Shown here: positions 22,308 to 34,477 of the stretch, piece after piece
Position numbering within the stretch: position 1 is the stretch's first letter
How the letters are laid out: every line of letters starts with the position of its first letter
NCBI GenBank assembly: GCA_038501625.1
Contig: JAZAYU010000013.1
Coordinates: 3,162,001 to 3,226,000 of the forward strand
Length of the DNA: 64,000 nucleotides
Source of the DNA: Corbicula japonica
Lineage: Eukaryota; Mollusca; Bivalvia; Venerida; Cyrenidae
Direction of reading: 5' to 3'
Notes under the pieces: model-generated
Databases searched by the model: none
Seen by the model: the letters and a program-made list of their open reading frames with translations, nothing else
Told to the model about the DNA's origin: nothing
Position numbers and translations under genes: made by a program

Positions 22308-23957
22308 ACAAGAGGGCCATGATGGCCCTTATATCGCTCACCTGAGTACAAAAGTACTCTCAGCTTGTGGTTTCAGACAAGAAGATTTTTAAAGTTTTTC
22401 CTATATCGGTCTATATAAAATAAAGTGAACCCTGGGGCAGGGCCAATTTTGACCCCAGGGAAATCATTTGAACAATCTTTGTAGAGTTCCACTAGAGGAT
22501 GCTAAATGCCATATATCTAAGCTCTAGGCCTTGTGGTTTCAGACAAGAAGATTTTTAAAGTTTTTCCTATACAATTCTATATAAAATGAAGTGACCCCTG
22601 GGGCAGGGCCAATTTAGACCCCTGGGAAATAATTTGAACAATCTTTGTAGAGTTTCACAAGAGGATGCTTAATGCCAAATATCTAAGCTCTAGGCCTTGT
22701 GGTTTCAGATAAGAAGATTTTTAAAGTTTTTCCTATATAAGTCTATATCAAATGAAGTGACCCCTGGGGCGGGGCCACTTTAGGCCCCAGGGAAATAATT
22801 TGAACAATCTTTGTAGAGTTTCACAAGAGGATGCTTAATGCCAAATATCTAAGCTCTAGGCCTTGTGGTTTCAGACAAGAAGATTTTTAAAGTGTTTCCT
22901 ATATAAGTCTATGTCAAATGAAGTGACCCCTGGGGCGGAGCCAATTTAGACCCCAGGGAAATAATTTTAACAATCTTTGTAGAGTTCCACTTGAGGATGC
23001 TAAATGCCAAATATCTAAGCTCTAGGCCTTGTGGTTTCAGACAAGAAGATTTTTAAAGTTTTTCCTATATAAGTCTATGTAAAATGAAGTGACCCCTGGG
23101 GCGGGGCCAATTTTGACCCCCGGGAAATAATTTGAACAATCTTTGTAGAGTTCCACTAGAGGGTGCTAAATGCCAAATATCTAAGCTCTAGGCCTTGTGG
23201 TTTCAGACAAGAAGATTTTTAAAGTTTTTCCTATATAAGTCTATATAAAATGAAGTGACCCCTGGGGCGGGGCCAATTTTGACCCCAGGGAAATAATTTG
23301 AACAATCTTTGTAGAGTTCCACTAGAGGATGCTTAATGCCAAATATCTAAGCTCTAGGCCTTGTGGTTTCAGACAAGAAGATTTTTAAAGTTTTTCCTAT
23401 ATAAGTCTATGTCAAATGAAGTGACCCCTGGGGCGGGGCCAATTTTGACCCCAGGGAAATACTTTGAACAATCTTTGTAGAGTTCCACTAGAGGATGCTA
23501 AATGCCAAATATCTAAGCTCTAGGCCTTGTGGTTTCAGACAAGAAGATTTTTAAAGTTTTTCCTATATAAGTCTATGTAAAATGAAGTGACCCCTGGGGC
23601 GGGGCCAATTTTGACCCCAGGGAAATAATTTGAACAATCTTTGTAGAGCTCCACTAGAGGATGCTAAATGCCAAATATCTAAGCTCTAGGCCTTGTAGTT
23701 TCAGACAAGAAGATTTTTAAAGTTTTTCCTTTCGGTTGCCATGGCAACCAGAGTTCTGCATGGAATTGATTTCTTTGAACAACTTTGGAAGAGCTTCATG
23801 CAAGGAACATACGTGGCAAGTTTCATCAAAATTGGCCAAGCCGTTTCAGAGAAGAAGTCGATTGAAGCAATTGTTGACGACGGACGACGGACGACGCACG
23901 ACGGACATCAGGCGGTCACAAAAGCTCACCCTGTCACTTTGTGACAGGTGAGCTAAA
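22308..23957. mobile_element. Pearl/Helentron-like non-autonomous element, copy 1
   Basis: 5' end ACAAGAGGGCCATGATGGCC with two tandem hairpins (AGGGCCAT/ATGGCCCT, then GAGTAC-AAAA-GTACTC). The core is about eight 166-bp units; GAAGATTTTTAAAG recurs at 22381, 22547, 22713 and 22879 through to 23709. The tail carries GTTGCCATGGCAAC, a GACGGACGACGGAC run and the 3' hairpin GTCACTTTGTGAC ending in GGTGAGCTAA. GCTCACCTG near the 5' end and CAGGTGAGC at the 3' end are subterminal inverted repeats. No protein is encoded. Assignment to pearl/Helentron relatives is inference from architecture. Confidence 0.82.
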
Positions 23958-24120
23958 AATGCATGTAGGTTTTGAAGATCCCTGTTCCAATCCAATAAAT
24001 ATTAATAATTAATAGTGAAAAATATGTCAACCACATATACACTGGGCCTAATGGCAGAATGTATGCTTAAATTTTCAAATTAATCGAGAGAAAATTTTTA
24101 AAGTTTTTGTCACAAGATTA

Positions 24121-26110
24121 AACAAGAGGGCCATGATGGCCCTTATATCGCTCACCTGAGTACAAAAGTACTCTCAGCTTGTGGTTTCAGACAAGAAGAT
24201 TTTTAAAGTTTTTCCTATATCAGTCTATATAAAATAACATGAACCCTGGGGCAGGGCCAATTTTGATCCCAGGGAAATCATTTGAACAATCTTTGAAGAT
24301 TTCCACTAGAGGGTGCTAAATGCCAAATATCTAAGCTCTAGGCCTTGTGGTTTCAGACAAGAAGATTTTTAAAGTTTTTCCTATACAAGTCTATATGAAA
24401 TGAAGTGACCCCTGGGGGGGGCCAATTTAGACCCCTGGGAAATAATTTGAACAATCTTTGTAGAGTTTCACAAGAGGATGCTTAATGCCAAATATCTAAG
24501 CTCTAGGCCTTGTGGTTTCAGACAAGAAAATTTTAAAAGTTTTTCCTATACAAGTCTATATAAAATGAAGTGACCCCTGGGGTGGGGCCAATTTAGACCC
24601 CTGGGAAATAATTTGAACAATCTTTGTAGAGTTCCACTAGAGGATGCTAAATGCCATATATCTAAGCTCTAGGCCTTGTGGTTTCAGACAAGAAGATTTT
24701 TAAAGTTTTTCCTATACAAGTCTATATAAAATGAAGTGACCCCTGGGGCGGGGCCAATTTAGACCCCTGGGAAATAATTTGAACAATCTTTGTAGAGTTT
24801 CACAAGAGGATGCTTAATGCCAAATATCTAAGCTCTAGGCCTTGTGGTTTCAGACAAGAAGATTTTTAAAGTTTTTCCTATATAAGTCTATATCAAATGA
24901 AGTGACCCCTTGGGCGGGGCCAATTTAGACCCCAGGGAAATAATTTGAACAATCTTTGTAGAGTTCCACTTGAGGATGCTAAATGCCAAATATCTAAGCT
25001 CTAGGCCTTGTGGTTTCAGACAAGAAGATTTTTAAAGTTTTTCCTATATAAGTCTATGTAAAATGAAGTGACCCCTGGGGCGGGGCCAATTTTGACCCTA
25101 GGGAAATAATTTGAACAATCTTTGTAGAGTTCCACTAGAGGATGCTAAATGCCAAATATCTAAGCTCTAGGCCTTGTGGTTTCAGACAAGAAGATTTTTA
25201 AAGTTTTTCCTATATAAGTCTATATAAAATGAAGTGACCCCTGGGGTGGGGCCAATTTTGACCCCAGGGAAATAATTTGAACAATCTTTGTAGAGTTCCA
25301 CTAGAGGGTGCTAAATGCCAAATATCTAAGCTCTAGGCCTTGTAGTTTCAGACAAGAAGATTTTTAAAGTTTTTCCTTTATAAGTCTATATAAAATGAAC
25401 TGACCCCTGGGGCGGGGCCAATTTTGACCCCTGGGAAATAATTTTAACAATCTTTGTAGAGTTCCACTAGAGGATGCTAAATGCCAAATATCTAAGCTCT
25501 TGGCCTTGTGGTTTCAGACAAGAAGATTTTTAAAGTTTTTCCTATACAAGTCTATGTAAAATGAAGTGACCCCTGGGGCGGGGCCAATTTTGACCCCAGG
25601 GAAATACTTTGAACAATCTTTGTAGAGTTCCACTAGAGGATGCTAAATGCCAAATATCTAAGCTCTAGGCCTTGTGGTTTCAGACAAGAAGATTTTTAAA
25701 GTTTTTCCTATATAAGTCTATGTAAAATAAAGTGACCCCTGGGGCGGGGCCAATTTTGACCCAGGGGAAATAATTTGAACAATCTTTGTAGAGCTCCACT
25801 AGAGGATGCTAAATGCCAAATATCTAAGCTCTAGGCCTTGTGGTTTCAGACAAGAAGATTTTTAAAGTTTTTCCTTTCGGTTGCCATGGCAACCAGAGTT
25901 CTGCATGGAATTGATTTCTTTGAACAACTTTGGAAGAGCTTCATGCAAGGAACATACGTGGCAAGTTTCATCAAAATTGGCCAAGCCGTTTCAGAGAAGA
26001 AGTTGATTGAAGCAATTGTTGACGACGCACGACGGACGACGCACGACGGACGACGGACATCAGGCGGTCACAAAAGTTCACCTTGTCACTACGTGACAGG
26101 TGAGCTAAAA
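24121..26110. mobile_element. Pearl/Helentron-like element, copy 2
   Basis: Same ends as copy 1, with about ten 166-bp units between 24195 and 25854. It lies only 163 bases downstream of copy 1 in the same orientation. The X-box-like palindrome is at 25880-25893. The tail GACGGACGACGG run and 3' hairpin are intact. Confidence 0.82.
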
Positions 26111-26524
26111 AATCATGCATGATCTGTCATAAAAATGATGGACACATAAAAAATATGTCAGGCACATCTACACATGTTACCAAGTACCTCACTTGTTTAA
26201 AGTTTCAAGTCAGTATCTTGAAAACTGTAGCAGTATTTTGTGCCGCAATATTTTTTTAAAATCCTGCCGTTATACAAAAAACTAGGTTGCTGTGAGCTGA
26301 ATGTTGGAAAACAGATTTTGTACACAAGATGTTCACACATTATTATAGTCACTTCTGCCAATTATTTTAAAATCCAACCATAGATGAAATTATATGGGCA
26401 AAGACACAAACTATCATCAGTATCTGTATAGCAGAAATTACTAAGTTCAGAGTGTTGCTTTGAGCTGGCTCTTGAAGGGAAGAACATGGGTTTTGTGTGT
26501 AAAACCTTGTTATTATAATTTCTG
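26111..26524. other. No feature seen
   Basis: AT-rich spacer between the pearl copy and a degraded element. Confidence 0.4.
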
Positions 26525-26810
26525 GAGGCAAGGGTTGCAGAGCCTTTCAGTTTTCAGGCAATTTTTTTAAAGAACTTTTATTATAATACACAATTATAAA
26601 AAAGGTTCACAATAGAAAATTTGTAAATGCAATCTTTAATAAAATAGAACAATTTTTTCTTTCAAATTTATTTTTCCCTGACTTTTCACTGACTTTTCAG
26701 GATTTTTATTTTTCACTGACCAATTTTCAAAACTCCCTGACAATTCCCTGACCTTGAAAAAAAATCAAATTTCCCTGAATTTTCAAGTCTGCTGGCAACC
26801 CTGACATTAG
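26525..26810. repeat. Possible degraded TIR element
   Basis: AGGGTTGCAG near 26533 faces inverted CTGGCAACCCT near 26801. Between them lie many CCCTGAC/TTTTCACTGAC words. No target duplication is visible. Confidence 0.35.
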
Positions 26811-26928
26811 TGATTGCCATACCATATCAACAATAATACAACATGGTGTCAGAAATTAACTTTGCTTGTAAATAACTGGATAACATTTATTGATTTATTA
26901 ACATTGTTTAACCGTTGATAAAATTACC

Positions 26929-27158
26929 ATGAAATTATGTGGAATTCCTCCACCACACATAAACTGGGACACGTCAAACCTACCAGAAGAGTGGGACAAA
27001 TTTCAAACTCATGTGGAACTTATATTTAGTGGACCACTGAAAGTAAATCTGAAGAAGAGAAAACTTTCCTATTGCTATGGGTCAGTGGAACTGGCCGACA
27101 AATCTACAAAACGTGGACACTCACAAGTGACGAGTCCAAAAAACTGAAGACGTATTAC
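26929..27158 (+). pseudogene. Gypsy gag, 5' fragment
   Basis: Starts at an ATG and shows the gag-like PPPHINWDTSNLPEEWDKF segment. It shifts frame near 27053 and continues with a Leu/Trp-rich capsid helix in another frame until the TIR element insertion at 27159. Confidence 0.75.
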
Positions 27159-29883
27159 CGTGGTATCATTTAATTTCCCTGGCACGATATTTCGCGCAAT
27201 CGCCGAAAAAGACTGTTTCGCGCGGACGTAAATTTGCGCAAAACCAATTTTTAAAAAAAAAATAAAAATTAACCATAATCATTATTATAATCTATATTTG
27301 ACCGATCTGTTATTGTCACCCTTTGTTTATTTGAACACGCGAGCTAACCATGTGTCAGTTGGCCCCTGTCAACTACCACTTCCTTTTTTTGTCAATTATC
27401 GGACCGCTGTTTATTCGGCGCCGCTAACTGACACGGGACCCGTATGATCCATCTATCTGGACCATTCATAATATAATTGGATGGTTAAATTGCGTACCTG
27501 TTTTATGTTCACAAGTGTCAATAAATCGTAAAACAATTACTTAAAAAAAGTTTATTAGTTTTAGAAAGTTTTTACGTGTCAAAATAAACTGAATGAGATG
27601 ACAACGATGCTGTTCGGTAAAACGTGACTTATTCTAACCTAAATGCACGGACTTAATTGTCATTACAGTTTTAAAGTAACATTAAACAAGAAGGCCATGA
27701 TGGCCCTGTATCGCTCACCTGAGTACAAAAGTACTTTCAGCTTTACCCCAGGGCCAACATTTAAATAATGCTGGTAAAGGGTCTCTTTACAATACTCAAC
27801 ACGAAATATCTAAGGTCTAGTCGCATTAGTTTCAGAGAACAAGGGGTGTAGTTTGACACTAGCAAACATTCTACATGTCTTCAGTTCTTACCATTTAGCT
27901 CTATGTAAAAATTGATAAGCCCCTGGGTGGGGCCAATTCGAGCCTGGGGTCATGATATGTATAAACGTGGTAAAGGTCCACAAAGTGATGTTACATGTAA
28001 AAAATTCTAAGCTCTATGTGTTATGGTTCTAGAGAAGAAGACTTTTACAAGATTTTTCCTATATAATTCTATGTAACATGGGCGACCCCTGTGGCATGGC
28101 CAATTTTGACCCAAGGGCCATAATTTGAACAACTTTGTTAGAGGTCCATTAGACAATGTTTCATGCCAAATATCTAACCTCTAGCCATTGCGGTTTTGGA
28201 GAAGAAGATTTTTTTAGTTTTTGCTATATATTGATATAAGGAAAACCCATGACCTCTGGGGCGGGGCAAATTTTGACCCCAGGGCCATAATTTGAACAAC
28301 TTTGTTAGAGGTCTATTAGACAATGTTTCATGCCAAATATCTAACCTCTGGCCATTGCGGTTTCGGAGAAGAAGATTTTTTAAGTTTTTGCTATATATTG
28401 ATATAAGGAAAACCCATGACCTCTGGGACGGGCAAATTTTGACCCCAGGGCCATAATTTGAAAAACTTTGTTAGAGGTCCATTAGACAGTGTTTCATGCC
28501 AAATATCTAACCTCTGGCCATTGCGGTTTCGGAGAAGAAGATGTTTTAAGTTTTTGCAATATACTGATACAAGGAAAACCCATGACCTCTGGGGCGGGAC
28601 AAATTTTGACCCCAGGGCCATAATTTGAACAACTTTTGTTAGAGGTCTATTAGACAATGTTTCATGCCAAATATCTAACCTCTGGCCATTGCGGTTTCAG
28701 AAAAGAAGATGTTTTAAGTTTTTGCTATATACTGATATAAGGAAAACCCATGACCTCTGGGGCGGGGCAAATTTTGACCCCAGGGCCATAATTTGAACAA
28801 CTTTGTTAGAGGTCCATTAGGCAATGTTTCATGCCAAATATCTAACCTCTGGCCATTGCGGTTTTGGAGAAGAAGATTTTTTAAGTTTTTGCTATATATT
28901 GATATAAGGAAAACCCATGACCTCTGGAGCGGGGCAAATTTTGAACCCAGGGCTATAATTTTAACAATCTTAGTAGAAGACCACTAGGTGATGCTACACA
29001 CCAAATATCAAAGTTCTAGGCCTTGCAGTTTCAGAGAAGAAGATTTTTTAAGTTTTTGCTATATATTGACATAAGGAAAACCCATGACCTCTGGGGCGGG
29101 GCAAATTTTGATCCCAGGGCCATAATTTGAACAACTTTGTTAGAGGTCCATTAGACAATGTTTCATGCCAAATATCTAACTTCTAGCCATTGCGGTTTTG
29201 GAGAAGAAGATTTTTTAAGTTTTTGCTATATATTTATAAGGAAAACACATGACCCCACCCAGGCGGGGCAAATTTTGACCCCAGGGCTATAATTTGAACA
29301 ATCTTGGTAGAGGACCTCTAGGTGATGCTACACACCAAATATCAAAGTTCTAGGCCTTACGATTTCAGAGAAGAAGATTTTTAAAAATTTCATGTTCAAA
29401 ATCTATTTTTATCCTCTGTGACCTAGATAGGCAATGGACTGGAACCATTTGAACAATTTTGGTAAAGCTTCATGCAAGTAACATTCCTGCCAAGTTTCAG
29501 CAAGATTGGCCAAGGAGTTCAGGAGAAGAAGTCGTTTGAAGAAAAAGTTGACGACGCACGGACGGACGACGGACATCAGGCGATCACAAAAGCTCGCCAT
29601 GAGCACTTCGTGCTCAGGTGAGCTAAAAATATTCCAAAAGAAACTCGACAGTAATAACTAATTTTATTTCCTTTATGAATATAATTATTCAATACCTCAA
29701 ATTTATATAAAATAGCGATACGGGCAACTAAGTGCAAAGTGTAGGTAAATTCGGACATTACCACGTTCCGGATACGTATGTGGAACTAGATAGTTAAAAT
29801 TTAGCTTAGGTTTTAAATTCGCGCGCTGGCCTGAGCGCGAAATACGTGAAAATTAAGCCATTGCTAAATAAAATGATACCACA
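27159..29883. mobile_element. TIR DNA element inserted in gag, itself containing a pearl
   Basis: Ends CGTGGTATCATTT and (inverted) TGTGGTATCATTTTATTT, with a second shared block ATTTCGCGC. The flanks GTATTAC (27152-27158) and GTATGAC (29884-29890) look like a 7-bp target duplication with one change. Gag similarity stops and resumes exactly at these points. The interior outside the nested pearl (about 0.8 kb) encodes nothing recognisable. Confidence 0.7.
27685..29628. mobile_element. Pearl/Helentron-like element, copy 3 (divergent subfamily)
   Basis: 5' end AAACAAGAAGGCCATGATGG; 3' end with hairpin GAGCACTTCGTGCTC then AGGTGAGCTAA. The core units are about 166 bp but of another subfamily (GAAAACCCATGACCTCTGGG, TTTCATGCCAAATATCTAAC). 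The tail lacks the GTTGCCATGGCAAC palindrome of the other copies. Confidence 0.8.
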
Positions 29884-30514
29884 GTATGACAAATTCAAGA
29901 AACATGTGCAGCCCAAACTTAATCCAATATTTGGGAGATATTGTTTTAACAATGAAATGCAAGGCTCAGACAGCATTGATGCATTCGTGACTCGTCTCAA
30001 GATTAAAGCACGTGATTGCAATTCCGGATCGGTGAAGTTGACAAATCAGAAGATATGATTAGAGACCGGATAGTCTTCGGTTGCTCAAGCTCGAAGGTCA
30101 GAGAGAAACTTATCAATGAGGGCGAAAAACTCACAATGGACAAAGCCATACAAGTAGTCCAGAACTACGAATACTGTCAAAAACAGCTTAATCAAAGGAG
30201 CGCGTCCCAAAGATAGTCACCAGCAAAGGAACCAACACACGCCAGCCAAAAGTACTTCGGGATCCAAAACACAAGGCTACAAATCACACAGGAATCGAAA
30301 CAAGTGTGGAAATTGCGGGACATTTCACGCTAGGAGGCAGTGTCCAGCTTACGGTCAAGACTGCTACAAATGTGGAAAACGAAATCACTTCCAAAAACTA
30401 TGTCGTTCAAAGGATGTTGATGGGATTGACTATAGTGATGCAGATAGTGCATGTGATTATCACGGATATAATCAACAGTCGAACGACAGCAGCCACCCGG
30501 AATATTACATTGGC
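29884..30514 (+). pseudogene. Gypsy gag 3' part and nucleocapsid zinc knuckles
   Basis: Capsid C-terminal segment with a frame break near 30020, then a nucleocapsid with two Cys/His knuckles: CGNCGTFHARRQC (irregular spacing) and CYKCGKRNHFQKLC (canonical C-x2-C-x4-H-x4-C). The knuckle frame is open and continuous with the protease frame that follows. Confidence 0.82.
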
Positions 30515-32002
30515 ATGGTGAGCGCTTTTTCACATTCTCCAGACCGTGCATTTGTAAACATTCAGATAGGCCCCTCCCAGGTCCCCATCAAATTTAAAAT
30601 TGACACAGGAAGCGCAGTAAACATCATTCCGAACTCAACTTTTCATTCACTGGCATTACATATCTCATTAGATGCCCCCGATTGCAAACTTACCTCGTAC
30701 TCGGGTGATGCAATACGAGTACTTGGAAAGGTCAATTTGCCATGTCTGTTCAATGGCAAAACAATCACTTCATGTTTCTACATCGTAGAAAATTCAGCCA
30801 CACCTCTGATTGGTTTGCAATCTTCCATAGATCTCGATCTGATCAAATTGACATATTCGATTGAGAATTGTCCGCCGAGACATACATATCCCATGAGCAA
30901 AGAGTCAGTCCTCATTGAATTTGGAGAGCTGTTGAAAGGAATAGGGGTAATTCCAGGGACATGCCATTTACATCTGAAACCCGATGCAATCCCCGTTGTA
31001 AACCCTCCGCGTAGAATACCAGAAGCTCTCAAATTAAGACTTAAGGCCGGACTTAATAACATGGAAAGGGATCAAATAATAACACCGGTATCCGAACCGA
31101 CTGATTGGGTTAATTCGATAGTTGTCATTGAAAAGCCCAAAACTGGCAAGCTGAGAATATGCTTGGACCCTAGGGCGCTCAATGAATCTATTCGCAGGCC
31201 ACACTTCCAAATGCCGACTTTGGATGACATAACGTCGCAGCTGGCCGGAGCAAAGGTCTTTAGCATTTTAGACATCACTCATGCGTACTGGAGTGTAAAG
31301 CTGGATGAGCAATCTTCCTTTCTTACTACATTCAGCACACCGTTCGGTAGATACCGTTATCTCCGAATGCCCTTCGGCATTTCTTCATCAGGTGACATTT
31401 TTCAACAAAAATGCAATGAAATATTTGAAGGGCTACCAGGCATAAAAAATCTGGTAGATGACATCCTTATTTACAGAGACAGCAGGCAGGCGCATGACCA
31501 GCATCTCCGAAACACGTTGATTCGTGCTCAGGAAAAAGGCATCAGGTTCAATCTTGATAAATGCATTATAGGTGCGACCGAGGTACCCTTTTTCGGACAC
31601 ATCATAGGCCAAAATGGCCTGAAGCCTGATCCTAGCAAGATTGAAGCCATCACAAAGCTTCCAATACCCGACAGCCGCACAAAACTAGAGACTTTTTTAG
31701 GCCTAGTTAATTATATGTCAAAATTCGCGCAAAATCTCGCGGAAACTACTGCCCCACTTCTTGCCCTTCTAAAAAAGGACACAGAGTTCTTTTGGGACGA
31801 AACTCAGACTAGAGCATTCGCAAAGGTCAAAACAATAATCACAAACGCTCCAGTTTTAGGTTACTTTGACCCAAACAAACCTCTCGTCCTAGAAACAGAC
31901 GCTAGCAAAAATGGGATAGGATGCTGCATAATGCAGGACGGTCGGCCGATAGCTTATGCATCCAAAAGCCTATCAAAATCTGAGATTCTATATGCTAGAT
32001 AG
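30515..32002 (+). pseudogene. Gypsy protease, reverse transcriptase and RNase H N-terminal part
   Basis: A 495-codon open frame. Aspartic protease motif IDTGSAVNIIP near residue 29; RT with ICLDPRALN, LPFG-type MPFGIS and active-site LVDDILIY; RNase H begins with ETDASKNG and AYASKSLSKSE. It ends at a premature TAG inside RNase H, so pol is truncated. The longest intact frame of the retroelement. Confidence 0.92.
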
Positions 32003-32170
32003 AAAAGGAGCTCTTAGCGATATTATTTGGATGCAAACGCTTCCATCAGTTTACATATGGAAGAGAGGTCATTTGTCATTGCGATCATAAGCCAATATCG
32101 TCTATCATGAAAAAAACGTCTGCAGCCCCACCGCCTATTTCTTGCGGAAACCAGCCCAACATTACTTGAA
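32003..32170 (+). pseudogene. Gypsy RNase H remainder
   Basis: Similarity continues past the stop (the ICDHKPIS-type segment, in a shifted frame) until the CAGGG-ended insertion at 32171. Confidence 0.6.
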
Positions 32171-33711
32171 CAGGGTTTTCATTAGGAGGCGGCCGGCGGC
32201 CAAATTGACCGCCTCAAATCGTTTTCGGGTTGGCTCAAATTACGAAAATTGAAAAAATATTTGACCCAAAATTACCAGGTATTTCCATCGTATAAAATTA
32301 GGACAGAAAACAGGAAACAACAACTATTATTAGATTTCGGATGCGCGCGCATACAGGTGCTCGGCATTCGAAGTTTTTCGTAACGCATTCGGATATCGCC
32401 GTAGAACATAGAACAATAAAGATAAACCAGGTGTGTTTTCCGATGTTTGGTGGAGTTTTAACACAGCCTATTTTTAGAGTATGCATATTTGTATGCAGAT
32501 AAACAAATGAGAATATATAGAAAAGAAATCATGATTAGATTAAATAAATCGAGAGGAAAGTTTATGAAAAGTAAGGTTGTTTGAAAGTGTGCATTTTATT
32601 AGATCACGGAACTAAAAATGACCGGGAGATGATTGATCGACTCGTCGAGTAATGTACATCAACGTTCTTGGGAATCGACAAATAACAATGCTAGCAGTGT
32701 CTATTAATTAGTCATGATTCTGGCCGCGTAATTCCGACGCTCTTTGTAATCATGAAAGACGACCCCTGTCCATATGCTTTCCACCATGAAACCAAAACAG
32801 AAGCGGAAAAAAATGAAAATACTAAAAATCAGCTATCACTGCTGATTTTTTTTCAAAGAACTACAATGAAATGACAAACTTTAAATCAAATGTGAAGTAA
32901 CCTGCATAAGTAACTGTGCATTGGAAATCTAATGATAAACAGTTGTTCTCCAAATTTTTAATTGTAAATTCGTAAGATGGAAATATAATTATGTGTTGAA
33001 ATGTCAATGTGCAATGTGCAAAGACCTATATTATACATAGATACGCGTCTTCACTTTATCTCGCATGTGCACGTGGCCTGCGTTATCTCGGCGAGTCACG
33101 TGATCGCTAACCGCGTCATAGTATAAGTAATCAATATGGCTGTCAATTCATAAATCAGAAACTTTCATTTTATTGATCATGAAAACTTAATGTAATTAAT
33201 AAAATATTTTAAATAAAAGCAAACGTTTTGAATGCTTATTATATCTTCTTTTCGCTTTGTGGCAACATTATAATTATATTCTTATTGCTTGTATTCCTGT
33301 AAATATCGTTTATCGAACAACGTCCCCGGAAGTGGAAACATAATTTTCTGGCATGCGCACTTCGTCAAAGGGCAAGTAATTTTCAAGGGAAACAACCTAA
33401 AATGTAACGCTTGGTCACGTGACGAGATTCTCGTCGAATCCACGTCAAAAAACGAGATTTCTTATATCAGTTATAGAGAGATGCGAATCTATTTATATAT
33501 ATAGGTCTCTGATAAAAGTGAGTTTTTGATATGTTTTAGTTGTAATTTAGAGGCAAAATATCACTCAGAATGCAGGAAATAGCACCTAGAATTCTAAAAT
33601 TTTCCGGGAGAGCATGCCCCCGGACCCCCCTAGCATTGCTTCGCGCTCGCTTAGAAAGGCTGCCTCAAATATAAATTGAGCCTGCTCAAATTATTTCTAG
33701 TGAAAACCCTG
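32171..33711. mobile_element. CAGGG-ended TIR element inserted in Gypsy pol
   Basis: Ends CAGGGTTTTCATTAG and, inverted, CAGGGTTTTCACTAG. Flanks CTTGAA (32165-32170) and CTTGAA (33712-33717) give a 6-bp direct repeat. Second subterminal words (GCCTCAAAT, GCTCAAATTA) also appear near both ends. 1541 bp, no transposase. The ends resemble hAT, but the apparent 6-bp rather than 8-bp duplication leaves the class open. Confidence 0.75.
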
Positions 33712-34477
33712 CTTGAAGGCCTTGAATTACATGTTTACGCTGTAAAGCAGCATCTATTCGTGACTGACAGGCGATTAAAAATTGTTCAGTCAGCAATTAA
33801 ATGCGATGCTCAAATGTTAAAGTTAAAACAGGCTATAACTGAGGGGGTGGCCAGAATCGAGAGCAGGCTGTGTGCCAGAAATAATTGAATTTTGGAATCA
33901 ATTATGATGAACTTTCAATAGAGGATAACCTTATATTTAGAGGTCATACTATTGTTATACCGAAATCGCTGAGAAATGAAATGATAAATCAAGAACACAC
34001 AGGTCACCTCTGAGTTACCAAAACTCTAGAACCCCCAAAGGACAGTTTGTTTTGGCCAGGCATGACCAAACAGATTACTGAACATGTGCTTCAATGTTCG
34101 GTTTGTCTAACCCATTGCGACTCTAACGCAAAAGAACCAATGATATCGACAGAAATTCCCCGACAGGCCATATCAGAAAATTGGCGTTGATCTATTCCAC
34201 TTTGATGGAAAAGAATATCTTCTTACAGTCGTTTATTACAGCTGATTTTTCGAAGGCTACTATTTACCAGAAACGCGTTCTTCCGCAGTTATTCAAAAAC
34301 TGCAAGTTCATCTGTCACGAAATGGTATAAGTGACATACTCGTGAGCGACAATGGTCCTCAATTTTCGAGCGCGGCGTTTGACCAGTTTGCCAAGTCCTG
34401 GGGTTTCGATCACATAACATCATCTCCATTTCATCCCCAAGGAAATGCATTAGCAGAAAAGGGTGTGGGCATTGCAA
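33712..34477 (+). pseudogene. Gypsy integrase, zinc-binding and catalytic part
   Basis: Spread over several frames with stops. An H-x3-H...C-x2-C zinc-finger remnant (CSVCLTHC) is near 34097. The catalytic core carries SDNGPQFSS and the HPQGNA motif before the pearl insertion at 34478. Confidence 0.8.

Noticed and set aside
22076..22345. 89-codon plus frame as a gene
   Set aside because: Its end lies in the 5' terminus of a pearl-like element and the remainder has no similarity I recognise.
23736..23951. Open frames across the tails of the pearl-like elements (also 25838-26122 and 36291-36512)
   Set aside because: They translate the conserved non-coding tail and the GACGGACGACGG run in several frames; no domain and no consistent frame between copies.
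22381..25860. Regular repeats resembling a CRISPR array
   Set aside because: Units are 166 bp and similar along their whole length, with no unique spacers, in a eukaryotic genome with spliced genes.
28391..28987. Frames of 64 to 88 codons on both strands in the third pearl element
   Set aside because: They repeat with the array unit on both strands and encode no domain.
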